DNA of 64,000 nt from an uncultured Lachnospiraceae bacterium (GCA_945949085.1 CAMFDJ010000011.1:1-64000), one strand, 5' to 3'. Shown: positions 1 through 7,976, counted from the first letter of the stretch. Program-made: numbers and translations. The notes: generated from the letters alone by a model not told the origin.

Positions 1-909
1 CGTGTACTTTCCGGTATCCAGAAAATTCAGGATGGACCACGGATTATAGATATCCTTGTGTTCTCCGAAGATAAAGCCGTCATACCAGCGTTTTACTTCT
101 TCTTTTTCCCCGGAAAGTCCGCATTCATCCAATGCCTGAAATACTTCCTCCTGCGTAAAGCCAAAGGATGTGGCATATTCATCCGATGTCGTCGTAACCA
201 CTTTCAGATTATTCAGATCAGAGAAAATGGATTCCTTGCTGACACGAGTGATGCCTGTCATAATGGCTCGTTCTAAATAAGGATTGGTTTTGAATGTGGA
301 ATTGAACATGCTTCTGGTAAAGGCTACCAGATCATCCCAAAATCCGTTCACATAAGCCTCCTGCATCGGGGTATCGTACTCGTCTAACAGGATGATCACT
401 TTCTTACCATAATAGCGGTACAGGTAGTCCGACAATTTGTGTATTGCCATAGTCGCTATTACTTCCGGCATATCAACACAAACGGATCGAAAAAATGTTT
501 TATCTGCATCTGTGAACAAATCGCTGTCTAATAGAAAAACATTTTTATTATACAAATCTTCAATTAACTGACAAATTCTAAACCTTGTCGATTCATAATC
601 TTTTTCCTTCACATTAGCAAAGGACAGGCTGATGACCGGATAGGTTCCCTGCAACTGCCGGTATTTTTCCTCTTTCCAAATGGAAAGTCCCTCAAATAAA
701 TCCCCTCTGTCTGCATAATCTACAGAGAAAAACTGCTCTACCATGCTGATATTTAAGGTCTTTCCAAAACGACGCGGACGATTGATCAGGGTAACACTGT
801 CTCCGCTGTCCCACCATTCTTTGATGAAAGATGTCTTATCAATATAGAAATAATTTTTTTCGATGAGTTCATTATACTGTTGTATTCCGATTGCTACATT
901 TCTTGCCAT
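1..909 (-). CDS. AAA-ATPase-like / PD-(D/E)XK nuclease family protein (3' part beyond window)
   Basis: Minus-strand reading from ATG at 909 with upstream GGAGGTGC; N-terminus MARNVAIGIQQYNELIEKNYFYIDKTSFIKEWWDSGDSVTLINRPRRFGKTLNISM is typical of the AAA-ATPase_like/DUF1703 family; open at the window start. Confidence 0.85.
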   Translation of the reverse strand, partial: MARNVAIGIQQYNELIEKNYFYIDKTSFIKEWWDSGDSVTLINRPRRFGKTLNISMVEQFFSVDYADRGDLFEGLSIWKEEKYRQLQGTYPVISLSFANVKEKDYESTRFRICQLIEDLYNKNVFLLDSDLFTDADKTFFRSVCVDMPEVIATMAIHKLSDYLYRYYGKKVIILLDEYDTPMQEAYVNGFWDDLVAFTRSMFNSTFKTNPYLERAIMTGITRVSKESIFSDLNNLKVVTTTSDEYATSFGFTQEEVFQALDECGLSGEKEEVKRWYDGFIFGEHKDIYNPWSILNFLDTGKYT

Positions 910-1212
910 TATGCACCTCCGCAAAAAACTGATATAGCAGACTACTGTCTTAAGTATAACGGACGAGAAAGAAAAATACAATTCATTCAGCATGTCATTT
1001 TCATTAGCTTGCATAAATATTATTTCTGTATTCATGAATATAGGAAATGTCCGAGCAAAAACCACACGGGTACGAATTCGTTAGGACAAAGAAATTCCGA
1101 TTTGGCGGAATCAACACTCCGCCAAGCATAATCCTATTATAATATATGACCTGCGCCTTTTCCACCAAAAAGCACCCAGACAATTCTGCCCGAGTACCAT
1201 CAACTCCTATCT

Positions 1213-1392
1213 CTATACTCTTACTTCAAATCCGTTCTTAAATATGAATCTTATATCATCCTTGGCTTTCACAATCACTTCCTGCACAAGGCAGCTCCAA
1301 ATTCCGGCATCATATTCTTCAATAAGTCGTCTTGCTTTTCCAAAGTGCGAATGGCTCCTTTGAATCATTCTCTCTTTGCGTTCATAAGCTTC
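1213..1392 (-). pseudogene. C-terminal remnant of a large serine recombinase
   Basis: Minus frame reads EAYERKERMIQRSHSHFGKARRLIEEYDAGIWSCLVQEVIVKAKDDIRFIFKNGFEVRV*, preceded by an in-frame stop; resembles the C-terminus of clostridial serine recombinases. Confidence 0.55.
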
Positions 1393-1421
1393 TTACAGTT
1401 TTTTAAGGCATTTTTCCGGCA

Positions 1422-1462
1422 AAAGAAAAAACCCCGGAACCAGCGTGGTTCAAGGGGTTTTA
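1422..1462 (-). terminator. Intrinsic terminator, probably the original tRNA-Leu terminator
   Basis: Minus strand aaaCCCCTTGAACCACGCTGGTTCCGGGGttttttctttt. Confidence 0.6.
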
Positions 1463-1478
1463 ACCAAAAAACATGTAA

Positions 1479-1498
1479 TGCGGAAGATGGGACTTGAA
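1479..1498 (+). repeat. Distal att site (direct repeat of tRNA-Leu 3' end)
   Basis: TGCGGAAGATGGGACTTGAA identical to 11246-11265. Confidence 0.9.
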
Positions 1499-1556
1499 GA
1501 TTCTACTAAGCCAAAAAACCTAGGAAAGGAGCGGCTTTCGCAGTATCAATATTCTC

Positions 1557-1577
1557 TAGTCCCCGCTTAGTCCCCGC
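1557..1577 (+). repeat. Tandem TAGTCCCCGC repeats (candidate integrase arm sites, left end)
   Basis: TAGTCCCCGC at 1557-1566 and 1568-1577; related pair at 11149-11167. Confidence 0.5.
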
Positions 1578-1767
1578 ATAAAGCATTTCTCTTTTCTGTA
1601 AAATGATTTTTAATATCATCTGTTGAGAGCGTACCTTCTTGTTCACATCTTTCAATGCTATGGTCTAATCTTGTCAACATATATAATCTTTCAATGATTT
1701 GCATTTCATCCATATCGTCAGATATGCTATTTATTTTATCAATCACAAGTGCTTTTGCATGACTCAT
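1567..1767 (-). CDS. Small protein, orphan antitoxin-like
   Basis: 66-aa ORF; helical, charged, IIERLYMLTRLDHSIERCEQEGTLSTDDIKNHF resembles small type II antitoxin-like proteins; RBS aaaggag upstream; no toxin partner adjacent. Confidence 0.5.
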   Translation of the reverse strand: MSHAKALVIDKINSISDDMDEMQIIERLYMLTRLDHSIERCEQEGTLSTDDIKNHFTEKRNALCGD

Positions 1768-1819
1768 ATATAAAATCTCCTTTCGAATTTGTTGTTAATC
1801 TATTTTACCACATATATTA

Positions 1820-3124
1820 TTATTTTACATTGCTTTTCTCATTTTTATACTTCGCATACAGTCTGATATTTTCTTTGTAGTTTTCCATAAGAAAATCACA
1901 GTTCACGGGGATATGCTCTACATCTCTGTCCGTGATACAGTTAATCAGACATCTTGGCAGTAAACGGCATGACAGACACTTAGGTGGAATATTTGGTTTC
2001 ATCCAGATATCACGCTGGCTGTCTTTGTAGATACCCTCTGTCACAGAACCGATTTTATACTGCTCATTGCCAAGCAGATGTTCACAGCAGTACAGACTGC
2101 CATCGGGTGTGATACACCAGTGGTTTTCCCGACATGCTTCGCATCCCGTTGAATGAGCAGGGAAACCCACGTTAGAATAAAGATTCGTTTTTTCATCATT
2201 TACATAGCAGACTGTATCTTTATAAATCTGATTATATTCTGTTGCATTTACCGATGTCGTATCAGTCGCATCTTCTGTGTACTGTTGTACCCATGCTGTG
2301 TAAAATCCGACGTGGATATTTTGTGCATCCAGATAATCCGCCAGCTGTCTGACCTCATCTTTATTATAATCCGCCACATTCATCCGCACAGATACGTTGA
2401 TATATTTTGTGGCTGTTTTGATATTCTCTATGACCTTGTAAAAATCTTCTTCCCTGCATCCTTTCATTTTGGCATATGTCTTAGGCATTCCGTCAATCGT
2501 TATCTGCATTCTTTTTATACCCAGTTCTGACAGCCTTTTTGCATAGTCCTCTGATAACAATAATCCATTTGTGATAATAAGCTGGTTAAGCGCAATGCCA
2601 TCCTCTCTGGCAAAATCACGGTTGATTTTGTGTACCAGTTTTTCAATCGCATCCATATGTAAAAGCGGTTCTCCCCCGAACCACTTAATCACAAATCGTT
2701 TTACACCCTTAAATGCCTTTGATACACGTTTCATAAAAAGCACGGTATCCTCAATCGTTTTGTCCGACATAAAGTCATTGCATAATAAATCTCTGTTGTG
2801 CTCAAAACAGTAGACACATTTGTAATTGCAGGACATCGTCGGAGCAATCACAAACCAGAGCGTTTCACACTCTATACTGTGGTTCTTTTGGTAGGCATCT
2901 ATCAGCATGTCTTTTGTTTCGTCTGTTTCCTGCTCTGTGACCAGATGATGTTTTATCGCCCGTGCAGGCAGTTCATTTTCTGCCAGATTTTGTCTGCCCT
3001 CTATCAGCGCATATTCTTCTTTGGATAACCAGACAAAGCTGTTGTGTAAACTGTTTGCAATTAGTATCTTTTCAGATTCGGTAAAAATTGGTATATTATA
3101 TTTAGATTCTTTGTATGTTTTCAT
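1820..3124 (-). CDS. Radical SAM/SPASM domain protein (peptide maturase-like)
   Basis: CNYKCVYC (CxxxCxxC) cluster motif, WFGGEPLL, and a C-terminal SPASM Cys set (CEACRENHWC...CC...CLSCRLLPRC...C); ATG at 3124, alternative TTG at 3142. Confidence 0.85.
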   Translation of the reverse strand: MKTYKESKYNIPIFTESEKILIANSLHNSFVWLSKEEYALIEGRQNLAENELPARAIKHHLVTEQETDETKDMLIDAYQKNHSIECETLWFVIAPTMSCNYKCVYCFEHNRDLLCNDFMSDKTIEDTVLFMKRVSKAFKGVKRFVIKWFGGEPLLHMDAIEKLVHKINRDFAREDGIALNQLIITNGLLLSEDYAKRLSELGIKRMQITIDGMPKTYAKMKGCREEDFYKVIENIKTATKYINVSVRMNVADYNKDEVRQLADYLDAQNIHVGFYTAWVQQYTEDATDTTSVNATEYNQIYKDTVCYVNDEKTNLYSNVGFPAHSTGCEACRENHWCITPDGSLYCCEHLLGNEQYKIGSVTEGIYKDSQRDIWMKPNIPPKCLSCRLLPRCLINCITDRDVEHIPVNCDFLMENYKENIRLYAKYKNEKSNVK

Positions 3125-3169
3125 ACTTAGATAATAGTACAAATCAAATGATAAGGAAAGGCTGAAAAT

Positions 3170-3682
3170 ATGAAAGCAAAAATCCTAACTGCTGTGCTTG
3201 GGATAGTTTTAATCGCAGGTATCGGCACAAGTATCTATTTTGCAGTTGATAATAACAAAACGCAGTCTGTGGTTGCAGAGGTTACCGCAGATGCCGATAA
3301 AATAGCCAGTACAAACGACGAACAATCTGCCGACGTTCAAAAGCTCAAAGATGACTATGACGATGCACAGAAAAACGGGCAGGATTTGGTTGCGACTTTA
3401 GAGAATGCAGAGATGCAACAGGATGCCATGTACCGTACAGAAAACGGTTATGTACTGGAAACGATAGCCGAAACCTCGGCAAAAATATCTGTTGAGCAGG
3501 CAGACGTTTTACTTGGTGCATCAGATGAATATGATGTAGCAGAAACACTTGCAAAAGATACACAAATCATCGTGGATGCTAAAGCAACCAACCAGACGGA
3601 AGTATTCTATCGTATCAAAGATACGACGCATTTTGTGAGTGAAAAATCCATTGAATTAGGAGGTACAGACGATGAAGAATAA
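3170..3682 (+). CDS. Membrane-anchored SH3b-like protein
   Basis: N-terminal TM segment (AKILTAVLGIVLIAGIGTSIYFAV), coiled coil, C-terminal SH3b-like region; RBS aaggaaagg. Confidence 0.6.
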   Translation: MKAKILTAVLGIVLIAGIGTSIYFAVDNNKTQSVVAEVTADADKIASTNDEQSADVQKLKDDYDDAQKNGQDLVATLENAEMQQDAMYRTENGYVLETIAETSAKISVEQADVLLGASDEYDVAETLAKDTQIIVDAKATNQTEVFYRIKDTTHFVSEKSIELGGTDDEE

Positions 3683-4433
3683 AGTTGTAAATGCAGTCCT
3701 TGGAATATCAGCTGTAGCATCTGTTGGTGTCAGCGGTTTTTTGTATAGCGAAAATGTAAATCTGAATAACGAACTGGCAGACGTACAGAGTGCGCTCACA
3801 CAGGAACAGGAAACGCAGGCTGAAAATGAAAAGATTCTGTCTGAATATGCATTACTCATTGACGAATGCAATAAAAACGCCAAACACGCACAGGCATCAC
3901 TTGATGAACTGCACGAAAGAATGAACCACATGGAAATCATCGAGGGATATGTGATTGAACCTGTTGATAATGAGACGATGTATGTGCAGGAAGATACGAA
4001 CCTTAGAATCGGACCGAGTACGGATTATAAAGTTGCCGAGGAAATCAAAAAGAATACCGAGGTAACCGTCATCGGCAAAGTAACTAACGCAGAAGGCAAA
4101 ACATGGTATGTAATAAGTTCATCAGATGAAGATAAAATAGAAACAGGTGTAAATGACACAAACATCCTAGGTAAAAACGAAGATGGTACAGATAAACAAC
4201 ACCATATGGTAAGTTCTAGTTTACTTGGAAATAGTAAACCAGCTGCACCAGCTAAACCTAAACAGCCAACAGGTGGTAGTATAAACTGCGATTGTGACAA
4301 CAGTTGTGATGCAAGTGGTTGTGATGCACATTATACATGTGATAACACTTGTGACTGTGACTGCGACAACAGTGGAGGAATGCAATGGGATGATTGTGAC
4401 TGGACAGGTGGTAATGATGGTTGGATATACTAA
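3672..4433 (+). CDS. Membrane-anchored SH3b-like protein with Cys-Asp-rich C-terminal tail (candidate rSAM substrate)
   Basis: TM N-terminus paralogous to the previous ORF; SH3b-like EDTNLRIGPSTDYKVAEEIKKNTEVTVIGKV; tail INCDCDNSCDASGCDAHYTCDNTCDCDCDNSGG. Confidence 0.65.
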   Translation: MKNKVVNAVLGISAVASVGVSGFLYSENVNLNNELADVQSALTQEQETQAENEKILSEYALLIDECNKNAKHAQASLDELHERMNHMEIIEGYVIEPVDNETMYVQEDTNLRIGPSTDYKVAEEIKKNTEVTVIGKVTNAEGKTWYVISSSDEDKIETGVNDTNILGKNEDGTDKQHHMVSSSLLGNSKPAAPAKPKQPTGGSINCDCDNSCDASGCDAHYTCDNTCDCDCDNSGGMQWDDCDWTGGNDGWIY

Positions 4434-4479
4434 GATAATCATAACACATAAATATAAATAAGTCAACACCAAAACACCA

Positions 4480-4514
4480 ATGGACATTCACCCTCCAGTG
4501 AATGTCCATTTTTC
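4480..4514 (+). terminator. Intrinsic terminator
   Basis: aaTGGACATTCACcctccaGTGAATGTCCAttttt. Confidence 0.8.
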
Positions 4515-4565
4515 ATACCCAAAATCCAAAGAAAAGAAAAACTAATTTTCGGAGGATAACCAAAC

Positions 4566-4646
4566 ATGGACACAATCAATATGTACGACGACTCATCAAC
4601 TTTAATAGACAACAATGTATTGAACAATGCCCTACTGCACGCATAG
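4566..4646 (+). CDS. Short ORF of 26 aa
   Basis: MDTINMYDDSSTLIDNNVLNNALLHA* preceded by cGGAGGataaccaaac; not in the ORF track (too short). Confidence 0.35.
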   Translation: MDTINMYDDSSTLIDNNVLNNALLHA

Positions 4647-4763
4647 TGCTAGCGTTTGGCTGACTGCCGTAAGCGCATAAGCGTAGCGGAGCAAGCGTTG
4701 CGGTAGGCATCAGACGGGCGCGTTAAGGCACTAAGTGCATCTGGGCAATACCTTCGCCAAGGG

Positions 4764-4792
4764 GGTGCATGGTCTAGTATTACCCATGCACC
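4764..4792 (+). other. Putative CRESS-type replication origin stem-loop
   Basis: GGTGCATGG-TCTAGTATTAC-CCATGCACC: perfect 9-bp stem, 11-nt loop with nonanucleotide TAGTATTAC at 4775-4783. Confidence 0.85.
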
Positions 4793-4794
4793 TT

Positions 4795-4808
4795 TGTGTT
4801 CTGTGTTC
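4795..4808 (+). repeat. Tandem TGTGTTC repeats beside origin (iteron candidates)
   Basis: TGTGTTC at 4795-4801 and 4802-4808; further TGTGTTT at 4878-4884 and TGTGTTC at 4884-4890. Confidence 0.55.
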
Positions 4809-4990
4809 ATCTCTTGCAAATCCTTATTTTATGGGCGTTACCGCTCTTTTATCTCAACACAGCTGTCCCCGTTTTGCTGTGTTTGTGTTCACTGTCTGTG
4901 TCTATCCTCTTTTATAAATAATCTGGAATAACTTTTCAAAGTATGATATTTTGATATTATATTAAACAAATGAAAAAGCGAGGTAAAAAA

Positions 4991-6205
4991 ATGATAGAAG
5001 AACAGGTATATCATAGTATGCAGATATTCCTTGCATTGTTGAGAGAACTATATAAAATTGTAGCATATCAAAACCATGCAAATAAAAAGAGCATTCAATC
5101 ATTGCTTGATTATCTGCAAATTACGGAACAGGATTATCAGATACTTTTGGGATATAATCGTTTCAATTTTAGTGATAATCGTATTCAAACTTATATTGGG
5201 AAAATTATTCCCAAATTATTGGCAGGCGGTATTTCAAAAGAACTGCTCACAGATTTTGAAATAATCGATGATACTATGGATTGGCATAGTCTTCTTTTTA
5301 CAATGGATGATGATTTGGCAGAAAAATTAGATGCATATCTTTTTTCATTGAAACAATATGCTTATAATCAAGAAATGACATACTCTGATATGTCAGTTAT
5401 TTCAAAACAAAAAATGAAAGAGGAAACAGCTTCAAACCTCGATAGTAAAAAATCGGTTGAAGATAAAGAAGAAGACAGGAAAACACGTGAGGAATTTCGT
5501 GCCAGCATAAAAGCCAACTATATGACGATTAAAAAGAAAGATGATACACCTTTTTATTATGATGTTGTGAAACTGTATCATCATATCAACGGTATTTCTA
5601 CTGACGGAAGCGTCCGCGATTTTGTAGCATCCAGCAAAGCAAATATTATGACCAAACCTTTTCTGCAAAAAGATGTTAAAAATCAAATTATTGACGATTA
5701 TAAATCGTTTGCCCAAAAGAATAATATTCCGATTGAACAAAAGCCTATTCTAACGCATGGGAACGAAAAAGGAAAAACAATTAAATTAGATAACGATGCA
5801 TTATCAAAACGAGCCATCAATCTTTTACTAATTCGTGAAACAATTTATGTGCTTTGTGATATGGATGATATAGATTATGAATTGTTTTATCAGTATATCA
5901 ACGATAATGAGGACGAATATAACCAAAAATTATTAACGAATATGTCATGTAAAAATATTGCAGATATTTTGGAACCGTTTGGATTTTCAAAAAAACTATT
6001 TTCTGCTACAGCTCCTATCCTCTTACCGATGAGTAAATCAGTTAAAAAAATCATTTACGACAGTGGTAATCCTTCTAATAAGAATTTTGATATCGCATTG
6101 TTTGCCGAGCAGTATTATGACAATATGGTCTATAATATTGAAGAAGAAAATGCCCCTCTTGTTTACTCATGTTATAAGTTATTAGAGCAGATAAAAAAAC
6201 AATAA
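4991..6205 (+). CDS. Hypothetical protein (element cargo)
   Basis: Long ORF; RBS gcgagg before ATG 4991 (alternative ATG 4970); followed by a terminator; no family recognised. Confidence 0.7.
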   Translation: MIEEQVYHSMQIFLALLRELYKIVAYQNHANKKSIQSLLDYLQITEQDYQILLGYNRFNFSDNRIQTYIGKIIPKLLAGGISKELLTDFEIIDDTMDWHSLLFTMDDDLAEKLDAYLFSLKQYAYNQEMTYSDMSVISKQKMKEETASNLDSKKSVEDKEEDRKTREEFRASIKANYMTIKKKDDTPFYYDVVKLYHHINGISTDGSVRDFVASSKANIMTKPFLQKDVKNQIIDDYKSFAQKNNIPIEQKPILTHGNEKGKTIKLDNDALSKRAINLLLIRETIYVLCDMDDIDYELFYQYINDNEDEYNQKLLTNMSCKNIADILEPFGFSKKLFSATAPILLPMSKSVKKIIYDSGNPSNKNFDIALFAEQYYDNMVYNIEEENAPLVYSCYKLLEQIKKQ

Positions 6206-6222
6206 AACATATTCTAATCCAG

Positions 6223-6266
6223 AGACATTTGTCTTTACTTTGCGTAAAGACGGATGTCTTTTTTTT
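6223..6266 (+). terminator. Intrinsic terminator
   Basis: AGACATTTGTCTTTACtttgcGTAAAGACGGATGTCTtttttttt. Confidence 0.75.
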
Positions 6267-6281
6267 GCTTCAATTATAAAA
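6260..6281 (+). repeat. 22-bp repeat copy 1
   Basis: TTTTTTTGCTTCAATTATAAAA, identical at 6362-6383; partial copy TTTTTTGCTTCAA at 7882-7894 upstream of rep. Confidence 0.7.
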
Positions 6282-6361
6282 AAGCAAAAGTCAAATTAAA
6301 CTATACTAAATACATAAGTTGGAGCGTTCGAACGAAACAAGCCACCCCCCAAAAAGATATC

Positions 6362-6383
6362 TTTTTTTGCTTCAATTATAAAA
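6362..6383 (+). repeat. 22-bp repeat copy 2
   Basis: TTTTTTTGCTTCAATTATAAAA identical to 6260-6281. Confidence 0.7.
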
Positions 6384-6452
6384 TTTCAAAACGCTTCAGC
6401 TTGTAAACTATTAGTATAAAGTGAAATATCAAAATTTACGGAGGAAAATACA

Positions 6453-6851
6453 ATGAATTTACGTAATGTACGCATTAACCTTGGTTCAGTCGCTCGAACC
6501 ACCAACAGTAAAACGCTTGAGGCAATTAACGCAGGGCACACATACAAGCGTGACGATAACGGCAACATGACCAGAGAGCCAGACACATATTATATTGACT
6601 GCGCGGCTAATCGTGGCGACACACTGCGCGTCAAATTACCGCTTACCTGCGCAGAAAAAATCACTGCCTTGAAAGATATTCTTGACACAAGCGACCAGAT
6701 TGTCAACATCAAATTTCAAAAACTGGAACTTAAAGCCTATGCGCTGATAGGCACAAACGGCAACCTTGTCTCTGGTGTCTCTGCTAAAGCAGAGGATTTT
6801 GAGTACGCTACCGACGACTCCCTCGCTTTGGATGATGACATCGAGCTGTAA
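6453..6851 (+). CDS. Hypothetical protein; possible ssDNA-binding or replication accessory protein
   Basis: GGAGG RBS; 132 aa with an acidic C-terminus (DDSLALDDDIEL); first gene of the unidirectional rep operon. Confidence 0.6.
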   Translation: MNLRNVRINLGSVARTTNSKTLEAINAGHTYKRDDNGNMTREPDTYYIDCAANRGDTLRVKLPLTCAEKITALKDILDTSDQIVNIKFQKLELKAYALIGTNGNLVSGVSAKAEDFEYATDDSLALDDDIEL

Positions 6852-6929
6852 AAAAACAAATATGTAACTTTTAACCAAACGGGGTGGATTTCTCACTTTG
6901 CCACCCCACCATTTTATAGGAGGTTTTTT

Positions 6930-7355
6930 ATGAAAAAAAACAGCAAAACTTTTCTGAACATATTGTTCTACATTTACGTAACCGTTACCTATTATTCCAA
7001 CCTCATGAATATCATCGTACCAAATGACATTCAAAAAGTACCTGTCAGCATATTAGATGATGCCGAAAAAACCATGTTGCGCTTTTCGTTCCAAAAAAAC
7101 AAGAACGGCTCACGCATCCATACGGTTCTGCAAATTGCAGATATCTTAAATGATTATTTGCAAATTGTTTTATTGCCTAATCAAACTGATTTGCAACCGT
7201 TCCAGTGCGGAACCGGTATTCACGATGTAATAGAGCCACTTTATGTAGATATGGTTTTTGAGGACGAATATTACATCAATATCGACGTGATCTTTGTCGA
7301 CAATCCGTTAGCATTCCAGTACATCAAACGTACCTCTGTGCGTTTTGATATTTAA
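6930..7355 (+). CDS. Hypothetical protein
   Basis: AGGAGG RBS, operon with rep. Confidence 0.65.
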   Translation: MKKNSKTFLNILFYIYVTVTYYSNLMNIIVPNDIQKVPVSILDDAEKTMLRFSFQKNKNGSRIHTVLQIADILNDYLQIVLLPNQTDLQPFQCGTGIHDVIEPLYVDMVFEDEYYINIDVIFVDNPLAFQYIKRTSVRFDI

Positions 7356-7372
7356 TCAAGGGGGCATGACCT

Positions 7373-7864
7373 ATGTATCACGATTTCACATCACTGCTTG
7401 CGGGCTTTTACCGCAAGCAACTCGAGAAATGGCGCAATGATGAACTGCTACGCCAACGCCAACAGCAACAACAAAACTATAATTATGCATCACAATTTAT
7501 CCAAGAAGCACTGACTATCATCTTTTCACAGTGTTCACTATCGCACCAGCTGTCGCCCATAGCGCATCAATATGACATTATTCCTTATGGTTTTAATGTC
7601 ACGCAAGAGGACACCGTATATTATTTCCTATGGTCGAAAAAAACAAGTGATGTTATCGGCAGACCTATCCTTGACCAAATAGTTGATAAGATGAACTGCC
7701 ATATAGAGTTTTTCCGCAGACAGTTTTATCTGTCATTTTCAAGGCTACCGTCAGATGACCAGATTTTATATGTGCAGTTGTATCCTGCCATATACAACGG
7801 ATTTCATATCGTGGATTGTATAGATAAAAATACCGACATTGTACTGGCTGTTGTATTTGATTAG
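7373..7864 (+). CDS. Hypothetical protein
   Basis: AAGGGGG RBS, operon with rep. Confidence 0.65.
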   Translation: MYHDFTSLLAGFYRKQLEKWRNDELLRQRQQQQQNYNYASQFIQEALTIIFSQCSLSHQLSPIAHQYDIIPYGFNVTQEDTVYYFLWSKKTSDVIGRPILDQIVDKMNCHIEFFRRQFYLSFSRLPSDDQILYVQLYPAIYNGFHIVDCIDKNTDIVLAVVFD

Positions 7865-7976
7865 TTATTTTTCCAAAGCTCTTTTTTGCTTCAAAAATAA
7901 ATTAGTATTTTTATTCTTTTGTTATTCTTTATTTACGGTCGTAAATATAATACAGTTGCGCAACGGAAAGGAAATC

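Noticed and set aside
880-1131. 83-aa plus-strand ORF
   Set aside because: Overlaps the promoter and 5' end of the minus-strand AAA-like gene; no RBS and no recognisable protein features.
1479-1498. Second tRNA gene at the left end
   Set aside because: Only 20 nt of the tRNA 3' end are present; no anticodon arm or 5' half, so it is an att repeat.
4025-4509. Minus-strand ORFs opposite the Cys-Asp tail
   Set aside because: Thr/Val/His-rich shadow translations of the repetitive CD-coding segment; no RBS.
7839-7976. N-terminal extension of Rep in the ORF track
   Set aside because: Hydrophobic low-complexity translation overlapping the preceding gene; a good RBS and ATG at 7977 place motif I near the N-terminus, as expected.
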